Below the pieces are notes generated by a model. It saw nothing but the letters and a program-made list of their open reading frames with translations. It was not told the origin of the DNA and did no database searches. 64,000 bases of DNA from Theristus sp. LFF4_11 (Eukaryota > Nematoda > Chromadorea > Monhysterida > Xyalidae): NCBI GenBank assembly GCA_030248135.1, contig JASANC010001728.1, positions 62,001 to 126,000 of the forward strand, given 5' to 3'. Positions 1 through 10,640 of this stretch are shown piece by piece. Made by a program: the position numbers and the translations under genes. How positions within the stretch are numbered: the stretch's first letter is position 1; each line of letters begins with the position of its first letter.

Positions 1-47
1 TTTACTGCATTTAAATGCACATCCAACTGCCAAAGTTGTTATATATA

Positions 48-917
48 CAGGGTGGGCCAAAAAAGGTTCCATTTTCAAACTGCTGTCACTGGCTGGTGTT
101 TTAATATTATGAGCTGAAATTTTCAGCACTGATAAAACATGAGCTGAAATTTTCAGCACTGATAAAACATGTGATGCCATTTTACTAACAAAAATTTTTT
201 CCGATATATAATTTCTAGCGCTCACTGTGGCAGATTTTCTAAAAAGCTCGAAAAATCAACAAATTGACTGAAATGAGTGCAAGAAAAAATTAGTATCAAG
301 ATGCGTGATTCAAGAACTGTTGCGAAGGTGACAAATGGGTCTTTTTGGATACCCGGGGTATTGATAGTTCAAATCATGCGCTCAGAGTGGAAAGGTCTCA
401 CATTTGAATTGCATTTGAGCAGCTCGAGCGAAATTCTGATGTTTCACAACAGACTCGAGTTAACAGCCATGCGACTGCGACAGAAAGAATTGTTCAGTTG
501 ACTTTTTGTTTTGTGTGTTGCTCTGTCTGTTAATTTGTTTCTTTTGAAAAGTTTTTCTGTGGTTTGAATAAAAACAGTGTTTCAGTTTCAGTTTTCTGCA
601 GTTTCGTCATGGTTAAGTGGACAGCAGAACAACGGGTCTGGTGTGCTATCTGGTGGGAGCAATCTGAAAGTTTTTCTGCAGTGACTCGCCAGTTTCGCGT
701 AAAATTCAATTTGGGTCGCCACGAGGATTCGCCAACCAGGAAGTCCGTTCTTTTATGGTACACCAATCTGTTTGAGCATGGCAACGTGTTTTACCGAAAG
801 AGTGGATCCGGTCGATCATCGATTGCTGCTGCGTTCAAAAACACTGTGGTCGCAATGTTCACGCGCAGTCTAGCAAAATCGACGAGGCGAAAAAAACAAA
901 ATAATAAAAAATGGTAA
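48..917 (+). mobile_element. mariner-type DNA transposon, copy 1 (5' part)
   Basis: The left end starts CAGGGTGGGCCAAAAA directly after a TA dinucleotide, the usual form of a mariner-family terminal inverted repeat and its target. The same end, inverted, closes a second copy at about 33525, so the boundary rests on two copies. This copy carries a 30-bp direct duplication at about 112-170 (GAGCTGAAATTTTCAGCACT...) that the other copy lacks. The transposase reading frame inside is only an N-terminal fragment. No matching right-hand end is visible; homology fades after about 860, so 917 is an approximate limit. Confidence 0.75.
609..917 (+). pseudogene. Transposase N-terminal fragment (helix-turn-helix, DUF4817-like)
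   Basis: Translation from ATG 609 begins MVKWTAEQRVWCAIWW and continues through SVLLWYTNLFEHGNVF to SGSGRSS. This matches the layout of the DUF4817-type DNA-binding helix-turn-helix found at the N terminus of mariner/Tc transposases: an 'EQR' start, a middle arginine-rich helix, then 'F...G.V....SGRP'. After about residue 85 the frame becomes low complexity and stops. No DDE/D catalytic domain follows, so this is a dead fragment. A second truncated copy of the same coding start lies on the minus strand at 32397-32515. Assignment is by motif pattern, without database comparison. Confidence 0.6.
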
Positions 918-1915
918 CCACCATTGAACTCCACGTATTCGAAAACCGTTATCCCAGTTTTCATGTTCGCATTTTTTTGGCAAAGCTGGCCGGTTAAAAA
1001 GATTTATAACAATGTCTTGTCAAGACATGAACAGTTGCATGTAATAGTAGAAAAATAAGCATATTTGCAACAAGTTAATAGTAAATAGTTTTTACCATTG
1101 GATTCTACGTATCCGAAAACATTAGTATCAGTTTTATTATTGGCATTTCTACGCACATTTTTAACGAAATTGCTTGAAAAACTGAATATTTCGCGTTTTT
1201 CATGGGGGTCGACGACAAATGTTGCTTTGTTACATCCTTATAAAGTTATTGCCCCCGGAAATTTTTTTGCACCTTGTAGCGGAGAATTTGGGCTATCTTT
1301 TGGCACTACTGAAATTTTTCAGACCCTGTGGTCCTGGGAGTTATGAGCAAATTTGTGTTGAAAAACTTGTGACTTTCGGCCTAAAACTGACTTTTGAGTG
1401 CAAGGTCTGAAAAATACGGTACATACCCAGAAAAATGCGCTGAACCACGTGGTAAAGTTGGATTTTTGATTTGAACTTCCCAAAACCCAAAAAAATCGTT
1501 TTTCTGACAAAAGCCAAAAATTGACCAAAAATCGGCCAAAATCTAAATTTGCCTGTAGTGAGCCATAAGGTTGGAGTTTTTTGGGCTAAAAATTGGTATG
1601 CGCAATAAGTACCCTTAGTAGGTTGGTTTGGGCACAAAAACTCGAAATATCAAAATTTAGCGATGGGCCGCGACCTGTACCGCTCTTATGGGCAACACGT
1701 TTTAATAAAATTTTTTATACATACAGTTTTATACAATATAAGTTCATACAATTTTGCAAATAAAATTGCAAAATTGTTTGGCTTATATACACAGGGAGGC
1801 AAGGTTCACAATTTTTATAGATAATAAAAAAGACAAACTTTGCAGTAGAGAGACGCGAGAGATTTTTGTGACACTTTCGCATCCGTCTAATACTACTTAT
1901 ATACAGTTACTTTCG
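918..1915. other. Intergenic stretch, no gene seen
   Basis: AT-rich sequence with only short open frames and no exon-like composition. It contains runs of GACCAAAAA/GGCCAAAAT-type repeats around 1440-1560 that resemble degenerate repeat DNA, but no pair of ends could be defined. Confidence 0.4.
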
Positions 1916-2290
1916 CATTTACCTTTTCATCCTCTGCAATCTGTTTGTGGTCATCAAGATTTTGCACAGCCTCGTCCAAAGCATTTTCGAACCATTGTGT
2001 TCTAAAAACAGTCATTCGACACAGTTTTGATAAATTACAAAAAAAAGAACCGAAGTACCGTTTCATCTTCGCATCCAATTTTTTCCACGACCGCTGTTCA
2101 GGTGAAATCCACTTTCTGATCTTTTTAGTTTTTATAGGTTGATAATGTTTCAAATTCAAACAGACCGTTTTTCTTTTTAAATTTTATACTGCAGAAGTAT
2201 AGTTGATCGCTTCCAACTTCAATTCCACTTTTCTCCGCTCTCTTCAGCATGGCTTGCCGTTTCGTCTCTTCATCGATGGCACCGCCAAAT
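1916..2290 (-). CDS. Orphan exon-like segments of an unrecognised gene
   Basis: Two minus-strand stretches look coding. About 2290-2110 reads EETKRQAMLKRAEKSGIEVG and on to a stop. About 2005-1916 reads TQWFENALDEAVQNLDDHKQ, then IAEDEK, and ends at a good donor AAG|gtaaat; it follows a tttttag acceptor. Both are charged and probably helical. I could not join them with consistent phases or find a start. They may be exons of a gene running off to the left, or a gene remnant. No family recognised. Confidence 0.25.
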
Positions 2291-2828
2291 CATGAGCTTG
2301 TCAGCAAGCAAGCATACATTGTAATTATTACATGCACTTAGAATGGCAAAAACGTGTATTTTTGAAAAATGGTCACAACAAGCGACTTTTAGCTGTTTCT
2401 GTATATCAGCTACTGGCCTATAGCGCTCATAATATGAAATTTAAGGGCACGGTATTTGGATGAAAGTGACACCGTTTATCAGTAAAATCATACTACCATT
2501 ACTCCAACATCAACCCCACGTGCCGCCAGACCCCCTCCCCAGTCTTTGGTGCAAACGTAGTAAACAACTGAAAATGTTCCGTTGTGTCAACAATTATCAG
2601 CTCTTTGTTCGGTGATTGTGTTGTTTGAATAATTGAAAAAGACGAATAATTGGTAAACCTGAAAACTTTAGAATTGATTAGACCGATGTAAAAATTTCTT
2701 TTTCAAAGAACATCCAAACAAAAACAGCAAAAAATCAAGCGATTTTAAAATTTGTGGTTTGGAATTCGTCAACAAAAAGCGCTGGATGAATCACAAAGGC
2801 AGTCTTGCAGCCACTATTTCCTTTTTAC

Positions 2829-4297
2829 TCATTTCAATCGTTTCAGAATCAGCATGAATCCATGAACAGTGTGCTCGGAGTCTTCGAACCATTTCTCGAT
2901 CTTCTTATCTTCCACGATTTCTACTTCACCACTTTCGACCATCTTTTTCAAGACGGGACGAACATTCAAATCTTTGTCGTCATACGGAGCACCGGAAATC
3001 ACCAGATGACCACCTGAAGTTGTAATGTTTGTCAGAAATAGTTCTGTGGATGACAAATTGGCACAAAAAATACTGAAATGTCAGAGATCGAAAGATTCAC
3101 ACACAGAAAACAACGCTACTAAACTCGCTAATAATGCGTTCACCATATCTTGCTAATGCGTTTCCTTTTTACGCATGAAACCAATTTTAGTAAAGTTTCA
3201 TAGCGTTGCTTTCTTATGTACCTAACACCCGGGTCCCCAACAAAATGTTTACCCATCACGGATTTCTTCAGTGTACCTTCCTTCACGGTTCCCAGGCACG
3301 CCGGGAGGTGGCTTCCATCCAAAAGGGTCGGGAAAAATGTGCCGCTGGACACGACGACGTCGTAGGCTGCTGACGGGACGACTTTCAATGGGTCGGTCGT
3401 GATGAGTTCGCAGTAGAAATGCTTGTAAACGTTGCGCTTTGCTGCTTCGTCCAGCATGCCTTGACTCGAGTCAAGCGCGTCAATGTTCGTGAAACCCATT
3501 TCGGAGAGCTGCACACGTAGCAACAATTTTACTTATTCAGCTGAACAAACGTTACTCAACTGTATAATCAACAAATATCATCCACAACAATTAAAGCTCA
3601 ATCGTCAGTTTGTTTTCAGTAACCAGTGGTGTCACTGAAGCAGTGTTGCGTAATAATACCCGTGTCCGTTCACCTGCTGTCCACAATGTCCCGTTCCCGC
3701 ACCGACATCAAGAATTCTAATGTCTTTGTTACCACCGGAGAATCGCTGTTTCACGGCGTCAAACAAACCAGATGGACTGTTGTAGTTTGTCAGTTCGAGA
3801 TCCTGAAACGTTCATAGAAAGGCAGACTTGTTGCCAGTTTTGTCTGCTGTTCAAAACGAAACCACCCAAAACAAAACAAACTGTGACTGCATGGACTTTT
3901 ATTATTTTTATCGTTTGAAAAAAGCAGCCAATCAGCTTCGTTCAGGGGGCGTAAGAGGGCACTCAATGGACTTTTTCGTAGGTTGGAGCGAGCACATCGT
4001 GATACTGCGCCCACGCGGCGCCATCCGGTTTCGTTTCTTGGAACGCCCAGTATAGTTTCACTCGTTCTTCACCGTTCGTCTCGTCTGAAAAACAAACACA
4101 CAACAAGTTTCAGGCACCAGAAAAAAATTGTTGCACATGTTCCGATTCGGTGCATCGTGTTTTTAATGTGGAAATAGTTCTTAACGTTTTTGTCTTGAAA
4201 ATCGGAACAGAAGTCGTGCAGACTAACACCAAAGACACAAATTACTGTATGTCATACCTTTCAATTTCTGAAGAATCTGCTTCTGCTGTTCGTTCAT
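2829..4297 (-). CDS. SAM-dependent methyltransferase, METTL27-like
   Basis: Five exons on the minus strand (4297-4258, 4084-3972, 3802-3674, 3508-3277, 3013-2829) join in frame to a 232-residue protein, close to the roughly 245 residues of METTL27 (WBSCR27). Exon 1 encodes MNEQQKQILQKLK. Exon 3 carries the class I methyltransferase glycine loop ILDVGAGTGHCG (about residues 80-91). Exon 4 carries the next strand, IDALDSSQGML, in which the aspartate normally holds the SAM ribose, and a YDVVVSSGTF motif-IV-like strand. The last exon gives GGHLVISGAPY, the usual late strand, and ends LILKRLK. All junctions are GT-AG with matching phases. The methyl acceptor is unknown. No membrane segment or signal peptide is seen, so a cytosolic enzyme is inferred. 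METTL27 rather than another small methyltransferase is a judgement from overall pattern. Confidence 0.8.
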
Positions 4298-5187
4298 CGT
4301 AAATGACCAAGCTAAATGGAGACCGAACTAAACGGAAAAATATTATATGTTTGTATTTTCGCAAACCCAGTTGTACAGAGGCGGACAAACTTTGGAAAGA
4401 ATACAAAAACCAACAATAAACATCGTTCAAGCAGTGTTATGATATTGATACGAATCGATCGTCTGATAAAACCGGTTGTTCAAAAATTGCAAACACCGTA
4501 TCATTTTTTAAATCAAAGATAAAGCCCAAACTAGTACATGTAAATGCACATTTTCTTTAAAAAACTGGTTTTACTATTTTACGGAATGTAGAATAGCGAG
4601 GAAAAGGAGATAATTTGTAAACGATGCTTCATTTTTAGCAAGAAGGGAAGCCCAGCTATGCTCAAGTAAACATTTTTTATAAAGGTTTATTTAGTTTGCT
4701 CATTTTTTCAGGATGTCATTTTGTTTTATCAGCAATATTAAAAAAACAACAAATGCAAAAAAAACCTGGGGTCAGACACTCATTGATAAAAATCCGATGT
4801 AAACAAAAGAATCGCTATTGTAAAAATGACTTACTTCACATGATATTTGATTTTTTTGCAAAAAAGGCAAGCAATTATGGCTTTTTTCACATTCGTTCAA
4901 ACGCAAAAAAATGCGCAGTGTCACAAAGCAACAAGCTCACAAAGCATGTCAGCGCAAAAATGTGAACATAATTCCCGTTTTTCTACGCTTTCTAAAACTG
5001 GCACATTTCCAAACGGACCGCTGAAAACACTACCAGACCAGCTGTGTCTGTATGTGAGTGTGCCTGCCAATCGATCTCAGTTGCATTTGAACGTATAAAA
5101 TAAAACAGACAGTGGAATGTTTTGGTGAACATTTTTTGGTATGCAGTGACCACAAGACACATTTTACTTTCTCAGATATCCAGATTA
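4298..5187. other. Region upstream of the METTL27-like gene, nothing recognised
   Basis: Short open frames only. The first few hundred bases presumably hold the methyltransferase promoter, but no clear TATA or other element stands out. The rest is AT-rich with A-runs. Confidence 0.4.
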
Positions 5188-5475
5188 CCGTGAAGTCTTG
5201 CATTTAAGGCGCCCTTATAAAAATTTCAAAAACAACATTTATGAAAAAAACATGGAACTTCCTTGATCAGTGGAATCAGGCTTTGATCGTGTTTTAAAAA
5301 CGTCTCCAACGGTTTCAGCAGCGAAAAATGGAGCAAAACGAAAAAACCTTCAAAAAGAGGATCGGATTTGGAAAAAATCAAAAAATTCCGCGTGACATTC
5401 TGTCCACTTTTGGGTAGAGGTCTTATCTTATAAATAATGGAAACACTTTACATGAGGGTCTTATTTGCTTTACGG
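5188..5475. mobile_element. Diverged member of the CCGTAAAG MITE family
   Basis: Begins CCGTGAAGTCTTGCATTTAA after a TA and ends TTGCTTTACGG before a TA. These ends match the ends of the better preserved copies at 10058, 11602 and 41083. The interior is degenerate. It ends 50 bp downstream of the stop codon of the first GT11 gene. Confidence 0.5.
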
Positions 5476-5524
5476 TAATTTAGCATCTTTAAAAGTAAAA
5501 AAGTGTTTAAAGTTGTTTTCAACT

Positions 5525-8500
5525 TCATAATGGTGTCCATGTTTTCGGAAAATAGTCTTCTAAATTGTAGTCTCGAGCCAGTGACGAGTTTTCGCGCGCG
5601 TACTCGCGCTGATAAGTGACGATTCCGAGAGTGTCGATGCCGCTCGCCAGAAATGCCGACATCCAACTGAATGTTCCTAACAAATTTGAAATTTTGTTGA
5701 TTTTGGCAGATTTTTGAAGAACAATTCTAACTTGGGACTATTATGGCTGGGGACGTCTGTCGCCTGGACGATTATGACTGGGCGCTGGGGACGTCTGTGG
5801 CAGGGAAGATTATGGCTGGGGACGTCTGTGGCTGGGACGATTATGGCTGGGGACGTCTGTGACTAGGACGATTATGGCTGGGCGCTGGGGACGTCTGTGG
5901 CTGGGAAGATTATGGCTGGGGACGTCTGTGGCTGGGACGATTATGGCTGGGGACGTCTGTGGCTGGGACGATTATGGCTGGGGACGTCTGTAGCTGGGAC
6001 GATTATGGCTGGGGACGTCTGTAACTGGGACGATTATGGCTGGGGACGTCTGTGGCTGGGAAGATTATGGCTGGGGACGTCTGTGGCTGGGACGATTATG
6101 GCTGGGGACGTCTGTGACTGGGACGATTATGGCTGGGGACATCTGTGGCTGTGACAATTATGGCTGGGACGATTATGGCTGGGGACGTCTGTGGCTGGGA
6201 CGATTATGGCTGGGGACGTCTGTGGCTGGGACGATTATGGCTGGGGACGTCTGTGACGGGGACGATTATGGCTGGGGACGTCTGTGGCTGGGAAGATTAT
6301 GGCTGGGGACGTCTGTGGCTGGGACGATTATGGCTGGGGACGTCTGTGACTGGGACTATTATGGCTGGGGACATCTGTGGCTGTGACCATTATGGCTGGG
6401 GACGTCTGTGGCTGGGACGATTATGGCTGGGGACGTCTGTGGCTGGGACAATCATGGCTGAAGACGTCTGTGGCTGAGACGATTATGGCTGGGACGTCTG
6501 TGTGACTGGGGCGATTATGGCTATGGACGTCTGTGGCTGGGACGATTATGGCTGGGGACGTCTGTGGCTGGGACGATTATGGCAGGGGACGTCTGTGGCT
6601 GAGACGATTATGGCTGGGACGTTGATCGATCATTGATGTTTTCCCGCTGTCCCTAACACCCTCAACGTACCAGTGGTCATGATCGACCGGTTCGACTGTG
6701 CCAGCATGCACAAGTCCACGGCGGCCGTGTTCTCTTGGTGCACAACTGAGACGTCGCTGATGTTGCCAAAGTGCCGTCGATTCCAGTGCGGCGAATCACC
6801 GTAGACCAAGAAACGAATGCACACATGCGATTGGTTGTCGCTTCGTTGATACAATCGGAAATGAACAAAGGTTGACAGTAGACACGGTAGTTTGTCGGTT
6901 CTATTCACTGATGATAAACCGTTACACAATCTGCTACTAAACTCGCTACTAAACTGATTGATTACATTTGGCCGCTTGCTTCAAGCTGATCAAACAGTGT
7001 GCACGCATTATTGGGTGTGTGACAGCATGACGTCATTTCTGTCTGTCATATTCAAACCAGTCGGCTATACCTTGCTCGATGATATTCCATGGCCCGTTTT
7101 ACATAATCAGCGTCAGCGGGCATCCGACCGAACGAAAGCTCGTTTGGATTCACAAAATCGCCTCGTCTACAGTGGACGCCAACGACGATGCACTTGGTGG
7201 TTTCGCCTTCGGACACCTAAAAACGCCAGTATTTACTTTCGTATCGTGTGGTTGGTGGGTGGATTATTGTGTTTGGACAGGTTTTGGAAGGTAAAGGATT
7301 ACCATACCTGAAGACATTTTAGATGTTCGTTTCGTTGCTACTCGGTTAAAAGAACTTGAAGAACTTGATGTGCCTTACAAACAACTTGTGCTGGTTTTTA
7401 GCTGTGTGTTTGCATCAGTTGTCGATAACATTGTTATTTACAAACCTTCAAGATCGACCGTAAATTTCGCAAACAAGTTCGCATGACGGTCGGCCGAAAG
7501 CGTCGAAATTCTGCCCGAATACTGTCGGAAAAGTTTCGCCAATATCGATAGGCGCATAAAAGGCCGTCGATTGAGACATTACGGTCGGACCGCAGATTGC
7601 GCAGTAAATACGGTGCAACAGAGTGCGGCCGCGAGTGCTCACGTTCCCGTACGATTGTTTGATTCTGAACGTCAAAGTCGACTGCGGGAACCAGTCGTAG
7701 CTGCCAGCTGGATTTCAGCTCCAAATATATTTGGCTGTCGCGATGAAAAAATGGCCGGCGCACTGAGATGAAACGGTCACGAACCGAGTCAAATGACACT
7801 TTATTCAAATCCGATCGTCGAAGAGGACCGTAGTCTAAAGATCAAAGAGCACGGCATAGCCACAAGGCGTGAAAAGAATAGGCAAACGTGTGTGAAGAAT
7901 CCGAACAGTATGGGATGATCAAAAACGTCAATATAACAGGGAAAATAGCTGGTGTCCAGAATTGAAGTAACGTATTGAGCTAAAACTTGCGACATGAAAG
8001 AAATACAGGGTGGACCAAAAAACTACCGGATTCCTATTGTATCACGCGTCTAGTTTGAAGTATGAGGCTGAAATGTGAAAACATTGCAGAACTGATTTTC
8101 TCATTTTTTCCAAAATTTTTAATGTTTTTTCTGCATTTGTTGGTGTTTTTGATACCTGTTTTTGATACAAAAAACTGAAAAATCTCAATTTTCAACTTTT
8201 TGACTTATCATCATTACAGAATCAAACGGGTCAAGTCAAGTTTGCCAAAGTGGCTCGATGAAAATGGTTAAAGCCTAAAAAAGGGGTAAAAACCCAAAAC
8301 AGTGAAGGGATTCGAATAAAAATTGTCATTTTGAGCGTTTCATCTCAGTTTTTTCTTAGTGCCGTTTATCATTCAGCCGAGCGATTGCGTACAGGGTGGC
8401 GTACTGAAACAGACGACTTGCCGTGCGGCCCAACGGCCGGCGGACAGTGACATAGGTGATGTTGCTACAGGGTTGCTCGAGGCGTTCAACTGGGATTGAC

Positions 8501-8952
8501 TCGGATATCGTCAGTTTGGACTGGAATGTTTTTTGAGCTGTTTATTTTATTGGGAAGAAAAGATCGCGATTCTTTACTCTTGACTTTCTTGACGAGTTTT
8601 GCGGAGCGGAGCTCGCCTGGCAACCAATCGTGCAGCTATTTCTCACCCACCACCCTGCCGCAAACAACTGTCCATTTTTCTCTGTTGGAAACTAAACAAC
8701 AAAAACTGGTACGTAAAGGGAAATTAGGCCAGATTTGTTCATTGAAATAACCAATAGTACTGTAGATGTATTTCGAGTGGTCAATAAACGAAATAATTTT
8801 GCTAATTATTTAACAGTTGCTCTCACCAAGAATCGAACTGACGCAAATTGTCGGTTTACTGAAAACATGCCAGTGATGAAATTCTCGTCGACAAGAAAAT
8901 AAACGGTTGACAGCAACAGTAGTGACAACCAAACAATCGCCAGCTTCTTCAT
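5525..8952 (-). CDS. GT11-type (alpha-1,2-fucosyltransferase-like) gene, copy 1, exon interrupted
   Basis: Minus-strand gene, exons 8952-8827, 8520-8362 plus 7754-7446 (one exon split by a 604-bp insert), 7216-7071, 6840-6671 and 5676-5525. Joined, they give 353 residues. Residues 1-22 (MKKLAIVWLSLLLLSTVYFL) form a type II signal anchor; an in-frame ATG at 8991 would add 13 residues. Family marks are SRLFQYATLYAIARLN (the GT11 N-terminal loop, with its usual G.LGN altered to GRTAS), VVGVHCRRGDF at about 210-220 (the H.RRGD GDP-fucose motif), CMLAQSNRSIMTTGTFSWM (the C-terminal 'S..TF.WW' motif) and a final YFPKTWTPL. The expected role is adding fucose to glycans in the Golgi lumen. It lies tandem with a paralogue at 10641-13349 that has the same exon phases. 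The frame is open throughout only if the insert at 7758-8361 is removed exactly, so the gene is either spliced unusually or inactivated. Confidence 0.75.
5731..6622. repeat. 31-bp minisatellite, about 28 copies
   Basis: Tandem copies of a 31-bp unit containing GACGATTATGGCTGGGGACG followed by TCTGTGGCTGG. Variant units have GGGAAGATT, GTGACTGGG or a missing segment. The array fills most of the last intron (5677-6670) of the first GT11 gene. Because 31 is not a multiple of 3, all three plus-strand frames stay open for long stretches and read the same repeat; these are not genes. Confidence 0.95.
7758..8361. mobile_element. 604-bp inverted-repeat insert in a GT11 exon
   Basis: On the minus strand the coding sequence runs AATGATAAACGG, then the insert, then a second CGG followed by CCATTTTTTCATCGC. 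Removing insert plus one CGG rejoins the frame and aligns with the uninterrupted paralogue (NGKRAFMKTD). The insert ends are inverted repeats: CTGAGATGAAACG near one end and its complement near the other, with further matching sequence (AAATGACA, TTTATTC, AAATCC) over about 50 bp. Inside, at about 8006, lies a separate mariner-like end, CAGGGTGGACCAAAAAACTA. There is no GT donor or AG acceptor that keeps the frame. Confidence 0.7.
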
Positions 8953-8991
8953 TGGAGTTTCCACAAAAGACAGCTTTCCAGCATGGGGCAA

Positions 8992-10055
8992 CTGTTGTTG
9001 TGTTTGTGGTCAACTTAGCCACCCTGAGTCTGTGACACAATGCCAGTTTCTGTTGTTTTCTGCTGCATCTTGAGCACACGCTGATTCGCTGCTGCCTCCT
9101 GTCTGCCAGCCAATCAACTAGCGTGCGACCACTCAAATGTTCAAAAGTGGCGGCCAATCATCCGCAAACTACAATGCTATCATACTCAGATGTACAAAGC
9201 TTGACATTGATTACGCTTGCATTATTGTGCTTTGTGAACTTATTACCAGCATTTGACTGCTAATTTGCACGCGGAATTTGTATGTGTGGCTTATAACGCA
9301 ATTTGCGCAGCACAACTGTGCGATGAAAACACACGTAAATGCATTGTTTGAGAGTTATAACAAGACTGATTACTCCATCCGTGTGGGTTTGTTATTCTAA
9401 AAGCATCGCCAAATCGATACAACGTGTTGAATGTACAAATTTCAGATCCAAGTTCATATGTTAATGATTTTTCGAACATGTTGAACCAGAATAACGTCTT
9501 CATTTGGTTTTAAAGTCTGTTTGTCTTGCACAGGTACCGCTGAGATTGGCCAAACTGGATTTGAAAAGCGCATGTTTTGAAGCACATGACGTCATTTCGG
9601 TCCGACAGGTTTGAGTAAATAGGTGATACCCAGTATTATCCCATGGTTGAAAATACTTTCACTTTTTTCAATAAAACCTAAAACATAAAAAATAACTGTA
9701 GAAATGCGAACCGTAATGAGAGAAGGCACTGCACACAAAAGAAAGTGAAAGCCAAATCGTTCATGAATCAGGATAAGATGGTGGTGAAAATCATTTGGAA
9801 AATATGTCCCATGTAACTTTAAGAAAGAAAATACGAGTACCGCAAAGCATGTTAGTTTAAACTTGTCACTTTGTCCGCAGAACACGTGAAACTTTTTGAA
9901 CTACAGTGAGAGGAACGGATGTATCGGGTTTGGTTAAAAATCCCACATCCTATTAGTAGCTCTCCATTATGTTCTTCCGACTCCAATCCCATTCTTTCTT
10001 TTTTCACGAGCTCGTATTCTGCGACAAAGGTTACACATGTTTAAACAAACAAACA
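8992..10055. other. Between the GT11 genes, no gene seen
   Basis: Short open frames on both strands without splice-compatible or family-like content. The stretch next to 8990 should hold the promoter of GT11 copy 1. Confidence 0.4.
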
Positions 10056-10057
10056 TA

Positions 10058-10317
10058 CCGTAAAGTCTTGCATATAAGGTTCCTTCCACTTATAAGCGCC
10101 CTACCCAAATTGGGCGGAGTTTCCCATGGTGGGAAACCAAAGAATTCAAAATTTTAACTTGGTCGAAATCCCACCCCGTTTATAAGGCCGTTTTCCTGAT
10201 ATTCGCTTTGTAAAACCTTCTCACACTAATAAGGTTGTCACACAAAGTTCCACTTTTTTTCAGAAATTTTTGATTTTCAAATTTATATGAGGAGAGCTTA
10301 TATGCAAGACTTTACGG
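10058..10317. mobile_element. MITE, CCGTAAAG family
   Basis: A 260-bp non-coding element with terminal inverted repeats CCGTAAAGTCTTGCATATAA / TTATATGCAAGACTTTACGG. It is preceded by TA and followed by CA, so one side of the TA target duplication has mutated. Internal sequence (TGGGCGGAGT, CTTATAAG motifs) matches the copies at 11602 and 41083. Confidence 0.85.
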
Positions 10318-10640
10318 CACTTGTGATGTAAAGCCAGAAAAAATCAAGCCATCCAGGTTAGTTCCAGCATTTTAATTCTGCCTTACATTTCGTCTCAAAA
10401 ACAATAGTTGGTGGCAAGATTTGGGCTCTTTGCATTTCAATAAATATACCCAATAAATAAAGCAATTTTGATTCAAAACAACTGATTTCTGGTCAAACGG
10501 ACTCCGGCACAAGCCAGCTAGCGTCATGTTCTGTGCAACATTCAAAAATAAAAGTTGCTCAACAACAAACGACACTTCAAGAGTTTGTTCAGGTTTTGGA
10601 TGAGAAACTTTTCTCAGTGAATTGATATGAAACCACGAGC

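Noticed and set aside
5897..6477. Long plus-strand frames of about 85-116 residues reading GWGRLWLGRLWLGTS-type repeats
   Set aside because: All three frames encode the same peptide because the 31-bp unit shifts frame each copy; the array lies in an intron of a minus-strand gene.
7801..7995. Hydrophobic 64-residue minus-strand frame (SQVLAQYVTSILDTSYFPCY)
   Set aside because: It lies wholly within the 604-bp insert, has no splice sites and resembles no family; probably chance.
8393..8404. TACAGGGTGGCG looked like a second mariner end close to the one at 8006
   Set aside because: It is coding sequence of GT11 copy 1 (minus-strand ATLYAI region) and lacks the GGCCAAAAA continuation.
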